Assembly: GCA_910578615.1 (NCBI GenBank)
Contig: CAJTRI010000002.1
Span: 1 to 64,000 of the forward strand
Reading direction: 5' to 3'
Length of the DNA stretch: 64,000 nt
DNA from: an uncultured Duncaniella sp.
GTDB lineage: Bacteria > Bacteroidota > Bacteroidia > Bacteroidales > Muribaculaceae
Part shown: one piece after another, positions 8,944-18,214 of the stretch
How positions within the stretch are numbered: the first letter of the stretch is position 1
Layout: every line of letters begins with the position of its first letter
The notes under the pieces: model-generated
What the model was told of the DNA's origin: nothing
What the model saw: the letters and a program-made list of their open reading frames with translations, nothing else
Database searches by the model: none
Made by a program: the position numbers and the translations under genes

Positions 8944-10575
8944 TTACTTTACTTCCTTTACGCGCAGATGGTCGCCGGTCTCGTCGGCGATAGCGCGGTA
9001 ATAACGTTCGTCATAACCGGGGAAGTCGGGAGTTACGGCCATGCCTTCGGGTGTGCGTTCGAACCGGCCGTCTTTCTCTTTCTTTACATTACCGTCAAGA
9101 TATTTTACCAAGAGATAGTCGCCAAGTTCCTTATAGCGTTTCACATAGCGCTGTGAGGCCATGTCGGTGTGTCCGCGCAGAACCTCGCGTGCATCCTCGG
9201 GCGACATTGTCTTTATCCCGGACATGAGCGCCGAGACCTCTTTGTCAAGAGTCTCTTCTTCGGCGTTCTGGACGCGGCGGATGTCCGGAATCATCTGTGA
9301 ATATCGGTTGTAGGCCTGATTGGCCACGTAATTGTTCACCCAGAATGCGGCATCCCATGAGATGGTAAGCATATCACCGTTGCCGGGTGCGAATTCATGA
9401 GGCGCCTTGTCCACACAGTTATATACGGGGATATAGACGCAGGTGTTGGCATCGTCAACGCCGAACCACAGTATGCCCCTCATCGGGTCGGGGTGTGAGG
9501 CGTTCATCTGTGAGACGAACGAGAAGCCGGTCTGCTGTGTGGCGATAGCACGCTCGTTGAGATATTCCTTTCCGTCCACCTTGAAGGTCATAGGCCTCCA
9601 TCGGTAGGGCACAGCGTAAGGGCCGGCGCCTACGTCCTTGGTCATATCCATGGGGGTGTTTTCGAAATGGTCGCGCATCATCCATTTCATATCGTTGGCG
9701 TCAACCTTCTTGTCAGGCTTGACCCAGAGAGGCATCACCTCTCCCTTAGAGTCGAGAATCCATGGCAGGTACTTGTCCATTCCGCTTTTGAAACGATTGA
9801 AATAGCTCCATACGCGTCCGTCACATCCACGGGTGGCTGTGCCGTCAAGTTCGCCATAGGCTGATGAGAAGCTGAAATCCTCGTCCTTTCCCTTATAATA
9901 ACCCATCTTGCGGGCAAAGTCAATCACATCAGGGGAATAAATTGTGTTCTCCTTGTCATTGAGCGGAAACTTGTGGATGCGGGGGAAGTTGGCATGTCCC
10001 GATATACAGTCGTCAGGGATACGTCTGGCCACCCATACGGCGCCCTTTTCCTTTCCGCCTTTGCCTATAAGCTCCATAATCCATGCCTCGTCGGCATCGG
10101 CTATCGAGAAAGACTCGCCGCTTGAATGGTAACCGTAGTCATTCACAAGGCCGGTCATTATATCTATGGCCTCTCGGGCGGTGCGGGCACGTTCGAGAGT
10201 CACGTATATGAGTGAGCCATAGTCCATGATTCCGGTGGTGTCTTCCAGTTCGGCACGTCCGCCCCATGTACTCTCGGCTATGGTCAGTCCGTGCTCGTTC
10301 ATGTTGCCGATAGTGGCATATGTATGGGCCGGCTGGGGAATCTCGCCCAGATATCTGCCTGTGTCCCATTCATGTATCTTTCTCATCTCGCCGGGCGCGT
10401 GGTCGGCAGCCGGGGTGTTGTAAAGCTCGCCATAAAGCGTATGGCTGTCAGCGGCATAGGTCACGAAGACCGAACCATCGGCTGTGGCGTTCTTGCCTGC
10501 GATGAGGCTTGTGCAGGGTAGGGCGCCAAGCGGAAGGAGCGCCGCCATGGCTGTCAGAAATGTGCGGATATTCAT
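8944..10575 (-). CDS. C69 family dipeptidase, exported
   Basis: The start chosen is the ATG at 10575 (MNIRTFLTAM...), giving 543 residues and a normal signal peptide. An upstream in-frame ATG would put a non-signal stretch first and would precede the promoter. Cleavage after ALP leaves Cys21 (CTSLIAGKNAT) as the new N-terminus. This is the N-terminal nucleophile expected of peptidase family C69. NMNEHGLTIAEST and the later DADEAWIMEL region match the family. It probably cleaves dipeptides in the periplasm. It is the first gene of the operon that continues with the helicase, nspC, glycosyltransferase and radC. Confidence 0.88.
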   Translation of the reverse strand: MNIRTFLTAMAALLPLGALPCTSLIAGKNATADGSVFVTYAADSHTLYGELYNTPAADHAPGEMRKIHEWDTGRYLGEIPQPAHTYATIGNMNEHGLTIAESTWGGRAELEDTTGIMDYGSLIYVTLERARTAREAIDIMTGLVNDYGYHSSGESFSIADADEAWIMELIGKGGKEKGAVWVARRIPDDCISGHANFPRIHKFPLNDKENTIYSPDVIDFARKMGYYKGKDEDFSFSSAYGELDGTATRGCDGRVWSYFNRFKSGMDKYLPWILDSKGEVMPLWVKPDKKVDANDMKWMMRDHFENTPMDMTKDVGAGPYAVPYRWRPMTFKVDGKEYLNERAIATQQTGFSFVSQMNASHPDPMRGILWFGVDDANTCVYIPVYNCVDKAPHEFAPGNGDMLTISWDAAFWVNNYVANQAYNRYSQMIPDIRRVQNAEEETLDKEVSALMSGIKTMSPEDAREVLRGHTDMASQRYVKRYKELGDYLLVKYLDGNVKKEKDGRFERTPEGMAVTPDFPGYDERYYRAIADETGDHLRVKEVK

Positions 10576-10629
10576 TATCTTGGTTTTATGATTGGCTTGA
10601 ACTACGGCATTGTTATTCCTTAGTTTATG

Positions 10630-10637
10630 CAAAAATA
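10630..10637 (-). promoter_or_regulatory. Promoter -7 of the dipeptidase-helicase-nspC-GT2-radC operon
   Basis: TATTTTTG on the minus strand, 55 bases upstream of the dipeptidase ATG. No further promoter motif was found in the overlapping junctions downstream. Confidence 0.55.
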
Positions 10638-10679
10638 CGGATTTTCCGGCAATTATTTGAATTACCAACATTTTTTCTG

Positions 10680-10687
10680 TAACTTTG
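10680..10687 (+). promoter_or_regulatory. Aquaporin promoter -7 element
   Basis: TAACTTTG, matching TAnnTTTG, 49 bases before the aquaporin ATG. It is divergent from the dipeptidase operon promoter. Confidence 0.65.
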
Positions 10688-10735
10688 AGCGCTCACGAAC
10701 CTATATTATTAACATAATAAAACACTAACAAACAC

Positions 10736-11446
10736 ATGAAAAAGTATTTGGCAGAAATGATCGGGACATTCGTCCTCGTTCTCATGGGCTGCGGTAGCGC
10801 CATTTTCGCAGGGATCGGCCTCGGCACGACTGGTTATGGTATCAGCACTCTCGGCGTAGCTTTTGCCTTCGGTCTCTCCGTCGTTGCCATGGCCTATACC
10901 ATCGGCAACATCTCAGGATGTCACATCAACCCTGCCATCACCCTCGGTGTCTGGGCCAACGGGCGCATGAAGGGTTCAGAAGCTGTCGGCTATATGGGCT
11001 TTCAGGTAATAGGCGCTCTTCTTGCCTCGGCCGTGCTATGGATTCTCGTCCATACAGGCAATGAGGCCGGTGTAGAGGCTGTATTTAATGACACAACCAC
11101 CACCGGGGCCAACTCGTTCATGACAGGTAATATGGTTCCGGCGTTTATAGCCGAGTTGGTATTCACGTTTATCTTTGTTCTCGTGGTGCTTGGAACCACT
11201 GACTCAGAGAAAGGCGCCGGTTCGTTCGCCGGTCTTGCCATAGGTCTGACACTCGTTCTTGTCCACATCGCCTGTATTCCCGTTACCGGCACATCCGTAA
11301 ATCCCGCTCGTTCGATAGGCCCGGCTATTTTCGCAGCTATCGAAGGTAACAGTGTGCCTCTGAGCCAGCTCTGGCTCTTCATTGTGGCCCCGTTCCTTGG
11401 CGCTCTTTGTTCCTCGGCTGTATGGAATGTCATCAAGGGTAAATAA
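10736..11446 (+). CDS. aqpZ: Aquaporin (MIP family, AqpZ-like)
   Basis: A 236-residue six-helix channel in the inner membrane. Both half-helix motifs are intact: HINPAITLG near residue 64 and SVNPARSIGP near residue 188. Length and sequence fit water-selective AqpZ better than the longer glycerol facilitators, and no glycerol kinase is adjacent. It has its own promoter and terminator, so it is a single-gene unit. Water selectivity is inferred. Confidence 0.9.
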   Translation: MKKYLAEMIGTFVLVLMGCGSAIFAGIGLGTTGYGISTLGVAFAFGLSVVAMAYTIGNISGCHINPAITLGVWANGRMKGSEAVGYMGFQVIGALLASAVLWILVHTGNEAGVEAVFNDTTTTGANSFMTGNMVPAFIAELVFTFIFVLVVLGTTDSEKGAGSFAGLAIGLTLVLVHIACIPVTGTSVNPARSIGPAIFAAIEGNSVPLSQLWLFIVAPFLGALCSSAVWNVIKGK

Positions 11447-11474
11447 AGTAAAGTCAAAAGAGCTTATTATAGAG

Positions 11475-11516
11475 CTATCCCCCCGGATACCGAAAAGACG
11501 GTTTCCGAGGGGATAG
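11475..11516 (+). terminator. Stem-loop between aquaporin and the sugar transporter
   Basis: CTATCCCC...CGGA.ACCG pairs with CGGTTTCCGAGGGGATAG with two mismatches around AAAAGA. It is the only candidate terminator between two convergent genes, so it probably serves both. Confidence 0.7.
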
Positions 11517-11536
11517 TCTTATGCCGTAGGAAACAA

Positions 11537-12991
11537 TCAGTCCGGCTGGACGATGTGTGACCGTGCTGAGGCAACAGAGGAGTCGGCAACAGCCTCGCGG
11601 CGAATATGTAGTTCGCGGACTATACGGTTCATCTCGTTGGTGTCAAGCGGGTAGAACCATACGACAACCATGGATAGGAGAGCCACACCTGCCGGTATGA
11701 ATGTCATTAGCATCCAGAGACAGCTGATGGCGCTTTCCGGCTGTACTATGTCGATGGCCGGGTTGGTATCGGTGCGCTCTATGTAGCCGCAACCGCTGAG
11801 GAGCCACATGACGGCTGCTCCACCAATCGCTCCACCGAATTTCTGGGCCATGGATGCTGACGAGAATATGAGGCCTGTTGAGGCGGAGTGGGTTTTGAGT
11901 TCGGAATAGTCGGAGACATCGGCATACATAGACCATACGAGAGGCGACATGACTCCTGTGAGCACCGAGATGATCACTTGGAGCACGAGCATGAGGATAA
12001 GTCCTGTGTTGGAGACGGGGGAGAGCGTGAAGAATATAACAGAGAATATGATGAGGAGCAGATCGACAAGGATGAAGGTGGTTTTCTTGCCGAAACGTTT
12101 TGTCACGGGAACAGCAAGTGCCACGCCGACCATGTTGGCCACCTCGCCGACACCGAGGAAGAGTCCTGAATATAATAGTATGGAGATGGAAAAGAGCATG
12201 ATATGCTGTTCGCCGCCTATGACATCGGCAAAGAAGAAGGCGACAGTGGCCCCACGGACTGTGTTGAATAGATTGGAACAGAGTGATGCGCCGTTGAGGA
12301 GCCACCAGGGTCTGTTGGTGACAAGGGCCTTGATGTCCTTGCCGAGGGTGGCCGGGCTGACGGAGGTGAGCTGTTCGCGTGTCAGCATGAAGCATAGGAG
12401 GAAAAGGATGAGGCATCCTGTGGCAATCACCGTCATGGCAGCCTGCCATGACGACTGTATAGAGAACCCGAAACCGTCATTGAACATGGAGCATAGCGGA
12501 TCCCATGCGAACAGGGCTATGAACGAGCCGGCATAGGCAAAGAACATGCGGTAGGATGAGAAGACGGTCTTCTCGCCCGAGTCGTCGGTGATGACGCCGA
12601 GCATGGCTCCGTATGGTACGTTTATGCCTGTGTAGACGGTCATCATGAGGATATATGTGGCATAGGCCCATATGAGCTTGGCCCCGTATGCCCAGTCAGG
12701 AGTTGTGAACAGGAGGATTCCGCAGATAGAGAACGGTGCGGCCACCCAAAGCAGGTAGGGTCTGTATTTTCCCCAGCGGGTCTTGGTGCGGTCGGCTATC
12801 GCGCCCATCATGGGATCGGAGACTGCGTCCCAGATGCGTGTGACCAGAAGGAGTATGCCGGTATCTACAAGGGAGATTCCGAAGATATTGGCATAGAAGA
12901 ACGGGAGATAATAGCTGAATACTTTCCAGAACATGGATGAAGCCATGTCGCCGAAACCGTATCCGATTTTTAGTCTTAGCGGTGCTGCCAT
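11537..12991 (-). CDS. GPH-family sugar:cation symporter (MFS)
   Basis: A 484-residue, 12-helix inner-membrane carrier of the glycoside-pentoside-hexuronide family. The diagnostic cytoplasmic loop is present: DPMMGAIADRTKTRWGKYRPYL near residues 57-78. The N-terminus KIGYGFGDMASSM is also typical. It lies third in line after the GH94 and GH130 phosphorylase genes, separated from GH130 by 114 bases containing an inverted repeat. Context suggests import of cellobiose, mannosyl-glucose or similar beta-linked disaccharides. The substrate is inferred from neighbours only. Confidence 0.87.
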   Translation of the reverse strand: MAAPLRLKIGYGFGDMASSMFWKVFSYYLPFFYANIFGISLVDTGILLLVTRIWDAVSDPMMGAIADRTKTRWGKYRPYLLWVAAPFSICGILLFTTPDWAYGAKLIWAYATYILMMTVYTGINVPYGAMLGVITDDSGEKTVFSSYRMFFAYAGSFIALFAWDPLCSMFNDGFGFSIQSSWQAAMTVIATGCLILFLLCFMLTREQLTSVSPATLGKDIKALVTNRPWWLLNGASLCSNLFNTVRGATVAFFFADVIGGEQHIMLFSISILLYSGLFLGVGEVANMVGVALAVPVTKRFGKKTTFILVDLLLIIFSVIFFTLSPVSNTGLILMLVLQVIISVLTGVMSPLVWSMYADVSDYSELKTHSASTGLIFSSASMAQKFGGAIGGAAVMWLLSGCGYIERTDTNPAIDIVQPESAISCLWMLMTFIPAGVALLSMVVVWFYPLDTNEMNRIVRELHIRREAVADSSVASARSHIVQPD

Positions 12992-13042
12992 TTTTTTAAT
13001 AAGTGTTATCGTGGTTTGATTTTAATAGTTGAAAAGTTAAGA

Positions 13043-13077
13043 GAGCCAGGGTAACGGCCATACCGTTATCCTGACTC
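13043..13077 (-). repeat. Intergenic inverted repeat between GH130 and transporter genes
   Basis: GAGCCAGGGTAACGG can pair with CCGTTATCCTGACTC, with G-U pairs, over a 5-base loop. On the minus strand it is followed by TCTTAACTTTT, not a clean T run. It may stabilise the upstream message or partly end transcription before the transporter gene. Confidence 0.5.
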
Positions 13078-13105
13078 CTCGAATCCGTTGTCTATCCGTC
13101 GGGAT

Positions 13106-14269
13106 TCATTTGAATCTAAGGTTTGAATCAATCAGTCTGTTGATGGCGCGGACTGCTGCGGAAGAGTCGAGTCCGTCCTCGGGTGTATTGAGACAATAGT
13201 CCACAAGGCGGTCAATCGTGGATGTTGCCACGTGCATTCGTGTGTCAGACGATGCATAATATATGAACACCTTTCCGTCAGGGTCGGCGATCCAGCCGTT
13301 TGAGAAGAGGACGTTCATCACGTCGCCTGTATATTCCTCCCCTTCAGGTGCCATGAGGTAGCCTCCGGGAGAGGCTGTCTTCTTCCATGGTTCTTCGAGG
13401 GAGGTCATATACATGTACAGAACATATCGTAGCCCGGAGGCGCAGGCACGCACGCCGTGGGCGAGGTGGAGCCATCCCCGGGAGGTCTTGATGGGGTGTG
13501 GGCCTTCACCGTTCTTTACCTCCTTGATGGTGTGGTATTGTCGGTGGTCTATGATGGTTTCCTCCTTTATCTCGGCGTCAGTGATGTCGTCAACGAGCGC
13601 CCATCCTATCCCGCCACCACTGCCGGTGTCTATGAATCCCTCCTGCGGGCGTGTGTAAAGGGCGTATTTCCCGTTGACGAACTCGGGATGGAGCACTACG
13701 TTGCGCTGCTGGGATTTGCTTTTAAGGTCGGGGAGACGTTCCCAGTTTTCAAGATCCGTGGTGCGGGCTATCCCGCATGACGCTGTTGCAGCCGAGAGGT
13801 CGCCTGGCATAGAGTCGTCATGGCGTTCCACACAGAATAGACCGTAGATGAACCCGTCCTCGTGGGCGGTGAGGCGCATGTCATAGATGTTTGTGGCTGG
13901 ATTGTCGGTCTCGGGCATTGTTATCGGACGCTCTCTGAAACGGAAGTTGTCGATTCCGTTAGGGCTTTCAGCGATAGCAAAGAATGACTTGCGGTTCATT
14001 CCCTCCACGCGCACCACGAGGAGATACTTGTCTTTCCATTTGATTGCCCCTGAGTTGAGGGTGGCGTTGCATCCTATGCGCTCCATGAACCAGGGGTTGG
14101 TCTCTGGATTGAAATCATATCTCCATTCAGGAGGAACCATGTCTGCGGTTATGACGGGACGGGCATATCGGTTGTATATACCGTTTCCTTCGAGCATGGT
14201 GTTGGGACGGCTTACGAGTCTCTCGTAACGGGAGAGGACGAGGCTTTTTCTATATTCGAAGGTGGTCAT
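13106..14269 (-). CDS. GH130 mannosyl-glucose phosphorylase
   Basis: The enzyme uses phosphate to split 4-O-beta-D-mannosyl-D-glucose into mannose-1-phosphate and glucose. The open frame extends further upstream, but homology starts near MTTFEYRKSLVLSRYERLV; the ATG at 14269 gives 387 residues, and an ATG 9 bases earlier is possible. Key segments are EGNGIYNRYARPVIT, WRYDFNPETNPWFMERIG, GAIKWKDKYLLVVRVEG and IYDMRLTAHEDG; the Asp in IYDMR (about 130) is the expected proton donor. VKNGEGPHPIKT binds phosphate. These match GH130 subfamily 1, so the specific substrate is a good but untested inference. It follows GH94 by 26 bases. Confidence 0.9.
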   Translation of the reverse strand: MTTFEYRKSLVLSRYERLVSRPNTMLEGNGIYNRYARPVITADMVPPEWRYDFNPETNPWFMERIGCNATLNSGAIKWKDKYLLVVRVEGMNRKSFFAIAESPNGIDNFRFRERPITMPETDNPATNIYDMRLTAHEDGFIYGLFCVERHDDSMPGDLSAATASCGIARTTDLENWERLPDLKSKSQQRNVVLHPEFVNGKYALYTRPQEGFIDTGSGGGIGWALVDDITDAEIKEETIIDHRQYHTIKEVKNGEGPHPIKTSRGWLHLAHGVRACASGLRYVLYMYMTSLEEPWKKTASPGGYLMAPEGEEYTGDVMNVLFSNGWIADPDGKVFIYYASSDTRMHVATSTIDRLVDYCLNTPEDGLDSSAAVRAINRLIDSNLRFK

Positions 14270-14295
14270 TCCTAACATTGCGTGTTGACGGGCGT

Positions 14296-16734
14296 TCAGC
14301 CAAGTATTACTTCTACGGTGTTGACAGAACCGGCCGGACGGAGGGGTATGCGGTTGCCTTCCACGTATTCGCCGTTGACTTTGAGTGTACGGACACCACG
14401 GCATACGTGTGCTGGGTTGCTCACGGTGATGTCGTAGCGGGCGCCACGGAACTCTCGGCTCACTTCGTAGCCCTGCCATGAGTCGGGAATGCATGGATCT
14501 ATGAAGATTCCGTCATAGTCTGGCCTGACTCCGAGGATGAACTGTGTAATGGCATACCAGTTCCATGCGGCAGTGCCTGTGAGCCATGAGTTTTTAGCCT
14601 CTCCGGGACGGGCCGCGTCCTTTCCGGCTGTCATCTGGCAATATACGTAGGGTTCCACTTTGTGCAGGTCGCTCTTGTCTTCCAGATAGGCAGGGCATAT
14701 TTTGGCGTAGTATTCCCATGCCCTGTCTCCTCGTCCGAGCACGGTCTCGCCTATTATGACCCATGGATTGTTGTGTGCGAATATTCCCGCATTTTCCTTG
14801 TATCCGGCAGGATAGGTGGATATCTCGCCATATTCCATAACGTATTCGGTGAAGGCTGGGTTGTTAAGGACTATGCCGTGTTCGCAGTCGAGATATTTTT
14901 TTACCGAGTCCAGGGATTTTTTCACAAGGCCCTCTTCAAGGCCTATACCGGCCATCGAGCACCAGCCCTGCGACTCGATGAAGATTTTACCTTCCTTGTT
15001 TTCATGAGAGCCTACCTTGTTGCCATAGAAGTCATAGGCGCGGAGAAACCATTCGCCGTCCCAGCCGTATTGTCTTACGGATTCGATCATGGCTTTGACA
15101 TGGGCGGTGGCGCGAGCGGCCTCGGCATCGAATCCGAGACGGTGGCAGAGGGCGGCATAATCGTTGCCACAGACCACAAACTGTCCGGCTATCATCAGCG
15201 ACTCTGCCTTTGAGCCTTCCGAATTGTTCTCCGTAGTCTGGAATGACTCGTTCGGGTCATTGGAGAAACAGTTGAGGTTGAGGCAGTCGTTCCAGTCCGC
15301 ACGTCCTATGAGCGGGAGTCCGTGAGGGCCGAGATTGTTGATCACATGGTCAAACGAGACACGCAGGTGCTCCATAAGCGATAGTTCCGATCCGGGCATG
15401 TTGTCAAACGGCACCGGCTCGTCAAGTATCGAGAAGTCACCTGTCTCTTTGATATATGCGACAGTGCCGAAGATGAGCCACATTGGGTCGTCGTTGAAAC
15501 CGCCGCCGATGTCGTTGTTGCCGCGTTTTGTGAGAGGCTGGTACTGGTGGTAGCAGCCGCCGTCAGGAAATTGAGTGGATGCTATGTCGATGATTCTCTC
15601 ACGGGCGCGTTCGGGTATCTGGTGGACGAATCCAACGAGGTCTTGGTTGGAGTCGCGGAATCCCATACCTCTTCCTATACCGCTCTCGAAGAACGATGCA
15701 GAACGTGAGAAGCAGAACGTAATCATACACTGGTACTGGTTCCAGATGTTGACCATTCTGTCAAGGCGCTCGTCGCCGCTGCGGACGCTGTATCGTCCTA
15801 GCAGGTCGTCCCAATAGTGGCGTAGGGCTTCAAAGGCGGTGTCTACCTTCTCGGAGGAGTCGAAACGCTCCATGAGGGCTTTGGCAGGAGTCTTGTTTAT
15901 GACACCTTTTGATTCCCATTTCTCATCCTGAGGGTTTTCGATATAGCCGAGCACGAAGACAAGGTCACGGCTTTCGCCGGGTGCGAGTGTGATTTCTATG
16001 GAATGGGATGCTATCGGACTCCATCCGTGGGCCACGCTGTCGCGTGAGCGTCCCTCCATCACTGCGTCAGGTGTGTCGAAACCGTTGTATAGCCCCATGA
16101 ATGTCTCTCTGTCGGTATCGAATCCGTCAACAGGGGCATTGACGGAATAGAATGCATAGTGGTTGCGGCGCTCCTTGTATTCGGTCTTGTGATAGATGGC
16201 GGAGCCGTCTACCTCCACCTCGCCTGTCGAGAAGTTGCGTTGGAAGTTCTCCATATCTGTCGCGGCGTTCCAGAGACACCATTCTATGAATGAGAACAGT
16301 CTGAATGTCCTCACGCGGTCACTCTGGTTGGTGAGCGTTAGCTTGGTGACCTCGGCATGTGTCTCTAACGGCACGAAGAACAAGGCACGGGCCTCTATGC
16401 CGTCTTTGGCGCCTGTTATGACGGTATAGTTCATTCCGTGGCGGCATTCGTAGAAATCAAGCGGAGTCTTGCATGGTTTCCATGCAGGATTCCAGACGGT
16501 ATTACCGTCCTTTATATAGAAATAACGGCCACCGGCGTCCATGGGTACTCCGTTGTAGCGGTAGCGTGTGAGGCGGCGGAACTTGGCATCCTTGTAGAAG
16601 GAATATCCCCCGGCAAAGTTTGAAATCAGAGAGAAGAAATCCTTGTTGCCAAGATAGTTGATCCAAGGCCACGGAGTGTGTGGGTCGGTGATGACATATT
16701 CGCGGGCTTTGTCATCAAAATAGCCATATTTCAT
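14296..16734 (-). CDS. GH94 cellobiose phosphorylase-like enzyme
   Basis: An 812-residue intracellular phosphorylase, close to the size of characterised cellobiose phosphorylases. It starts MKYGYFDDKAREYVITDP. The middle contains MGFRDSNQDLVGFVH and FPDGGCYHQYQPLTKRGNND. The catalytic acid should be D483 in GRADWNDCLNLN. W481 should form part of the sugar-binding site. Near the C-terminus is TAAWNWYAITQFILGVRPDYDG. The reaction would turn cellobiose plus phosphate into glucose-1-phosphate and glucose. Co-location with GH130 and a GPH symporter supports work on (gluco)mannan oligosaccharides. Strict cellobiose specificity is not proven. Confidence 0.88.
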   Translation of the reverse strand: MKYGYFDDKAREYVITDPHTPWPWINYLGNKDFFSLISNFAGGYSFYKDAKFRRLTRYRYNGVPMDAGGRYFYIKDGNTVWNPAWKPCKTPLDFYECRHGMNYTVITGAKDGIEARALFFVPLETHAEVTKLTLTNQSDRVRTFRLFSFIEWCLWNAATDMENFQRNFSTGEVEVDGSAIYHKTEYKERRNHYAFYSVNAPVDGFDTDRETFMGLYNGFDTPDAVMEGRSRDSVAHGWSPIASHSIEITLAPGESRDLVFVLGYIENPQDEKWESKGVINKTPAKALMERFDSSEKVDTAFEALRHYWDDLLGRYSVRSGDERLDRMVNIWNQYQCMITFCFSRSASFFESGIGRGMGFRDSNQDLVGFVHQIPERARERIIDIASTQFPDGGCYHQYQPLTKRGNNDIGGGFNDDPMWLIFGTVAYIKETGDFSILDEPVPFDNMPGSELSLMEHLRVSFDHVINNLGPHGLPLIGRADWNDCLNLNCFSNDPNESFQTTENNSEGSKAESLMIAGQFVVCGNDYAALCHRLGFDAEAARATAHVKAMIESVRQYGWDGEWFLRAYDFYGNKVGSHENKEGKIFIESQGWCSMAGIGLEEGLVKKSLDSVKKYLDCEHGIVLNNPAFTEYVMEYGEISTYPAGYKENAGIFAHNNPWVIIGETVLGRGDRAWEYYAKICPAYLEDKSDLHKVEPYVYCQMTAGKDAARPGEAKNSWLTGTAAWNWYAITQFILGVRPDYDGIFIDPCIPDSWQGYEVSREFRGARYDITVSNPAHVCRGVRTLKVNGEYVEGNRIPLRPAGSVNTVEVILG

Positions 16735-16861
16735 TTCGTTAATAAGTTTTTTGGTTAGACTTGGAAGGAGAGAGACTGGTGAGGGCGGGAGGGTATCAGC
16801 CTCCGGCTCCCTTTGTTATCAGACGGCGGATGTCTGAGCGGGTCTCTTTTTATGCTGTCTG

Positions 16862-16869
16862 CAAAGATA
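16862..16869 (-). promoter_or_regulatory. GH94-GH130-symporter operon promoter -7
   Basis: TATCTTTG on the minus strand, about 130 bases before the GH94 start. The rather long leader lies between this and the gene, just downstream of the AraC regulator. Confidence 0.65.
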
Positions 16870-16945
16870 GAGATTTTTGTCTGGTTTGAAAGCGGTCATG
16901 GTATATCGTGGTTCGGGATTGCATTGGTTGGCGGGGAGTTCCGTA

Positions 16946-17821
16946 TCATACGAGTAGCTTATGGTGCTGATATATATCACGGAACACCTTGGGGGAATTG
17001 CCTTTCTTCTTCTTGAATATGCGGTTGAAGTTGGAGATGTTGTTGAACCCGCACTCATAACAAATCTCTGCCACTGACAATGTTGAGTCTACAAGGGCAC
17101 GAGAGGCATGTCCCAGACGTATGTCTATGAGATAGTCCGATATGGAACGGCCAGTGCGCATTTTGAAGAAACGGCTGAATGCCGTTGGTGTCATCCCGAC
17201 GAGTTCTGCAAGGTCGGCCAGACGTATTTCTTCCTTGTAGTTGGCCGAGATGTATTCCTGTACTTTCTGCACACGGCGGCTGTCGCCGGTAGGTTTGAGT
17301 GACGCGAACGATGATGATGACAGGCGGCGGTAGTCGCCGCTTTCGGCCAGTTCGTGCAATATTGCCATGAGTTCGAGCATACGGTAGAATCCTGCCTCGG
17401 TCTTTGTGAGATTGTCAAGACGGTTGAAGATTCGGAGGATGGCGGTGGTTCCGAATGCGATACCGTTGGAACTCACTTCGAGCATATGCCGTATGGAGGC
17501 GAGCTGGGTCTTTCCCAGTAGCGACTCTCCGAAAAGATCGCGTGAGAACTGTATCGTCACCTCGTGTATCTTGTCGTTTTTACAGTCGTGTTGTTCCCAC
17601 CCGTGTTCTATCCCGTTGCCCACAAGGACAAGGTCGAAATCGCCTATCGTTTCCATAGAGTCTCCTACCACCCGGCGCGCTCCGTTGCCGTTGGCGAGAA
17701 AGTTCAACTCGAATTCCTCGTGACGGTGCACGGGATAGGTGAAGCGGTCTTTAAGCCTGTCTACGAGGTAGAAGCAGTCTTTTTCCGAGAGAGGTGTGAT
17801 TTCGGTGATTATTTTGTTCAT
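16946..17821 (-). CDS. AraC/XylS family transcription regulator
   Basis: A 291-residue regulator. The N-terminal ~150 residues form a cupin-like ligand-sensing domain beginning with FTYPVHRHEEFELNFLANG. The C-terminal ~100 residues hold two helix-turn-helix units: IRLADLAELVGMTPTAFSRFFK and LSVAEICYECGFNNISNFNRIF. It lies 211 bases upstream of the GH94-GH130-symporter operon on the same strand, and each unit has its own promoter. It most likely activates that operon in response to an imported sugar; this is inference from position. Confidence 0.88.
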   Translation of the reverse strand: MNKIITEITPLSEKDCFYLVDRLKDRFTYPVHRHEEFELNFLANGNGARRVVGDSMETIGDFDLVLVGNGIEHGWEQHDCKNDKIHEVTIQFSRDLFGESLLGKTQLASIRHMLEVSSNGIAFGTTAILRIFNRLDNLTKTEAGFYRMLELMAILHELAESGDYRRLSSSSFASLKPTGDSRRVQKVQEYISANYKEEIRLADLAELVGMTPTAFSRFFKMRTGRSISDYLIDIRLGHASRALVDSTLSVAEICYECGFNNISNFNRIFKKKKGNSPKVFRDIYQHHKLLV

Positions 17822-17943
17822 GGTTGTTTCAAGATGACGGTAAGCTACTGTGTATTCTCGATTAAGTTACGTCCTTGCGGGCTTTCCGTAAATGTGTTTC
17901 CTATGATTGTCGGTTGACGTTGGCGGGGAGGGAGTCTTTCTTA

Positions 17944-17951
17944 CAAAGATA
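17944..17951 (-). promoter_or_regulatory. AraC regulator promoter -7 element
   Basis: TATCTTTG on the minus strand, 122 bases before the regulator's ATG at 17821, implying a leader of about 115 nt. Confidence 0.6.
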
Positions 17952-18158
17952 TATATTAATTTCCAAAACGTGTGTAATGCCGATGTCTAAAATTTCTTAA
18001 TTGATATGTTTTCGCAGATAAATGTTAAAATAGTATCATAGTCTTACTTGTATGCATACTTTAAACCAGATAGGTCATAAAAATACGATTTTTTTGGAAA
18101 AAGATGGATGTTAATGCGGATAATGATGAAAAAAGCTTGCACTTTGTTAAAAAATTGC

Positions 18159-18166
18159 TATATTTG
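18159..18166 (+). promoter_or_regulatory. Promoter -7 element of the 511-residue secreted protein
   Basis: TATATTTG, 48 bases before the ATG at 18215. Confidence 0.6.
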
Positions 18167-18214
18167 CAATCTGAGTTATCAAATCCGAGTAATCACAAAC
18201 CTTAACAGAGACGC

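Larger units (their letters stand above)
17822..18214. other. Divergent intergenic region, 393 bases
   Basis: AT-rich region between the AraC regulator (minus) and a secreted-protein gene (plus). It holds one TAnnTTTG motif for each direction, at 17944-17951 and 18159-18166. No coding sequence, tRNA or strong hairpin was seen between them. Confidence 0.6.

Noticed and set aside
11643..12449. 268-codon minus-strand frame inside the GPH symporter
   Set aside because: His/Arg-rich shadow frame of the symporter gene.
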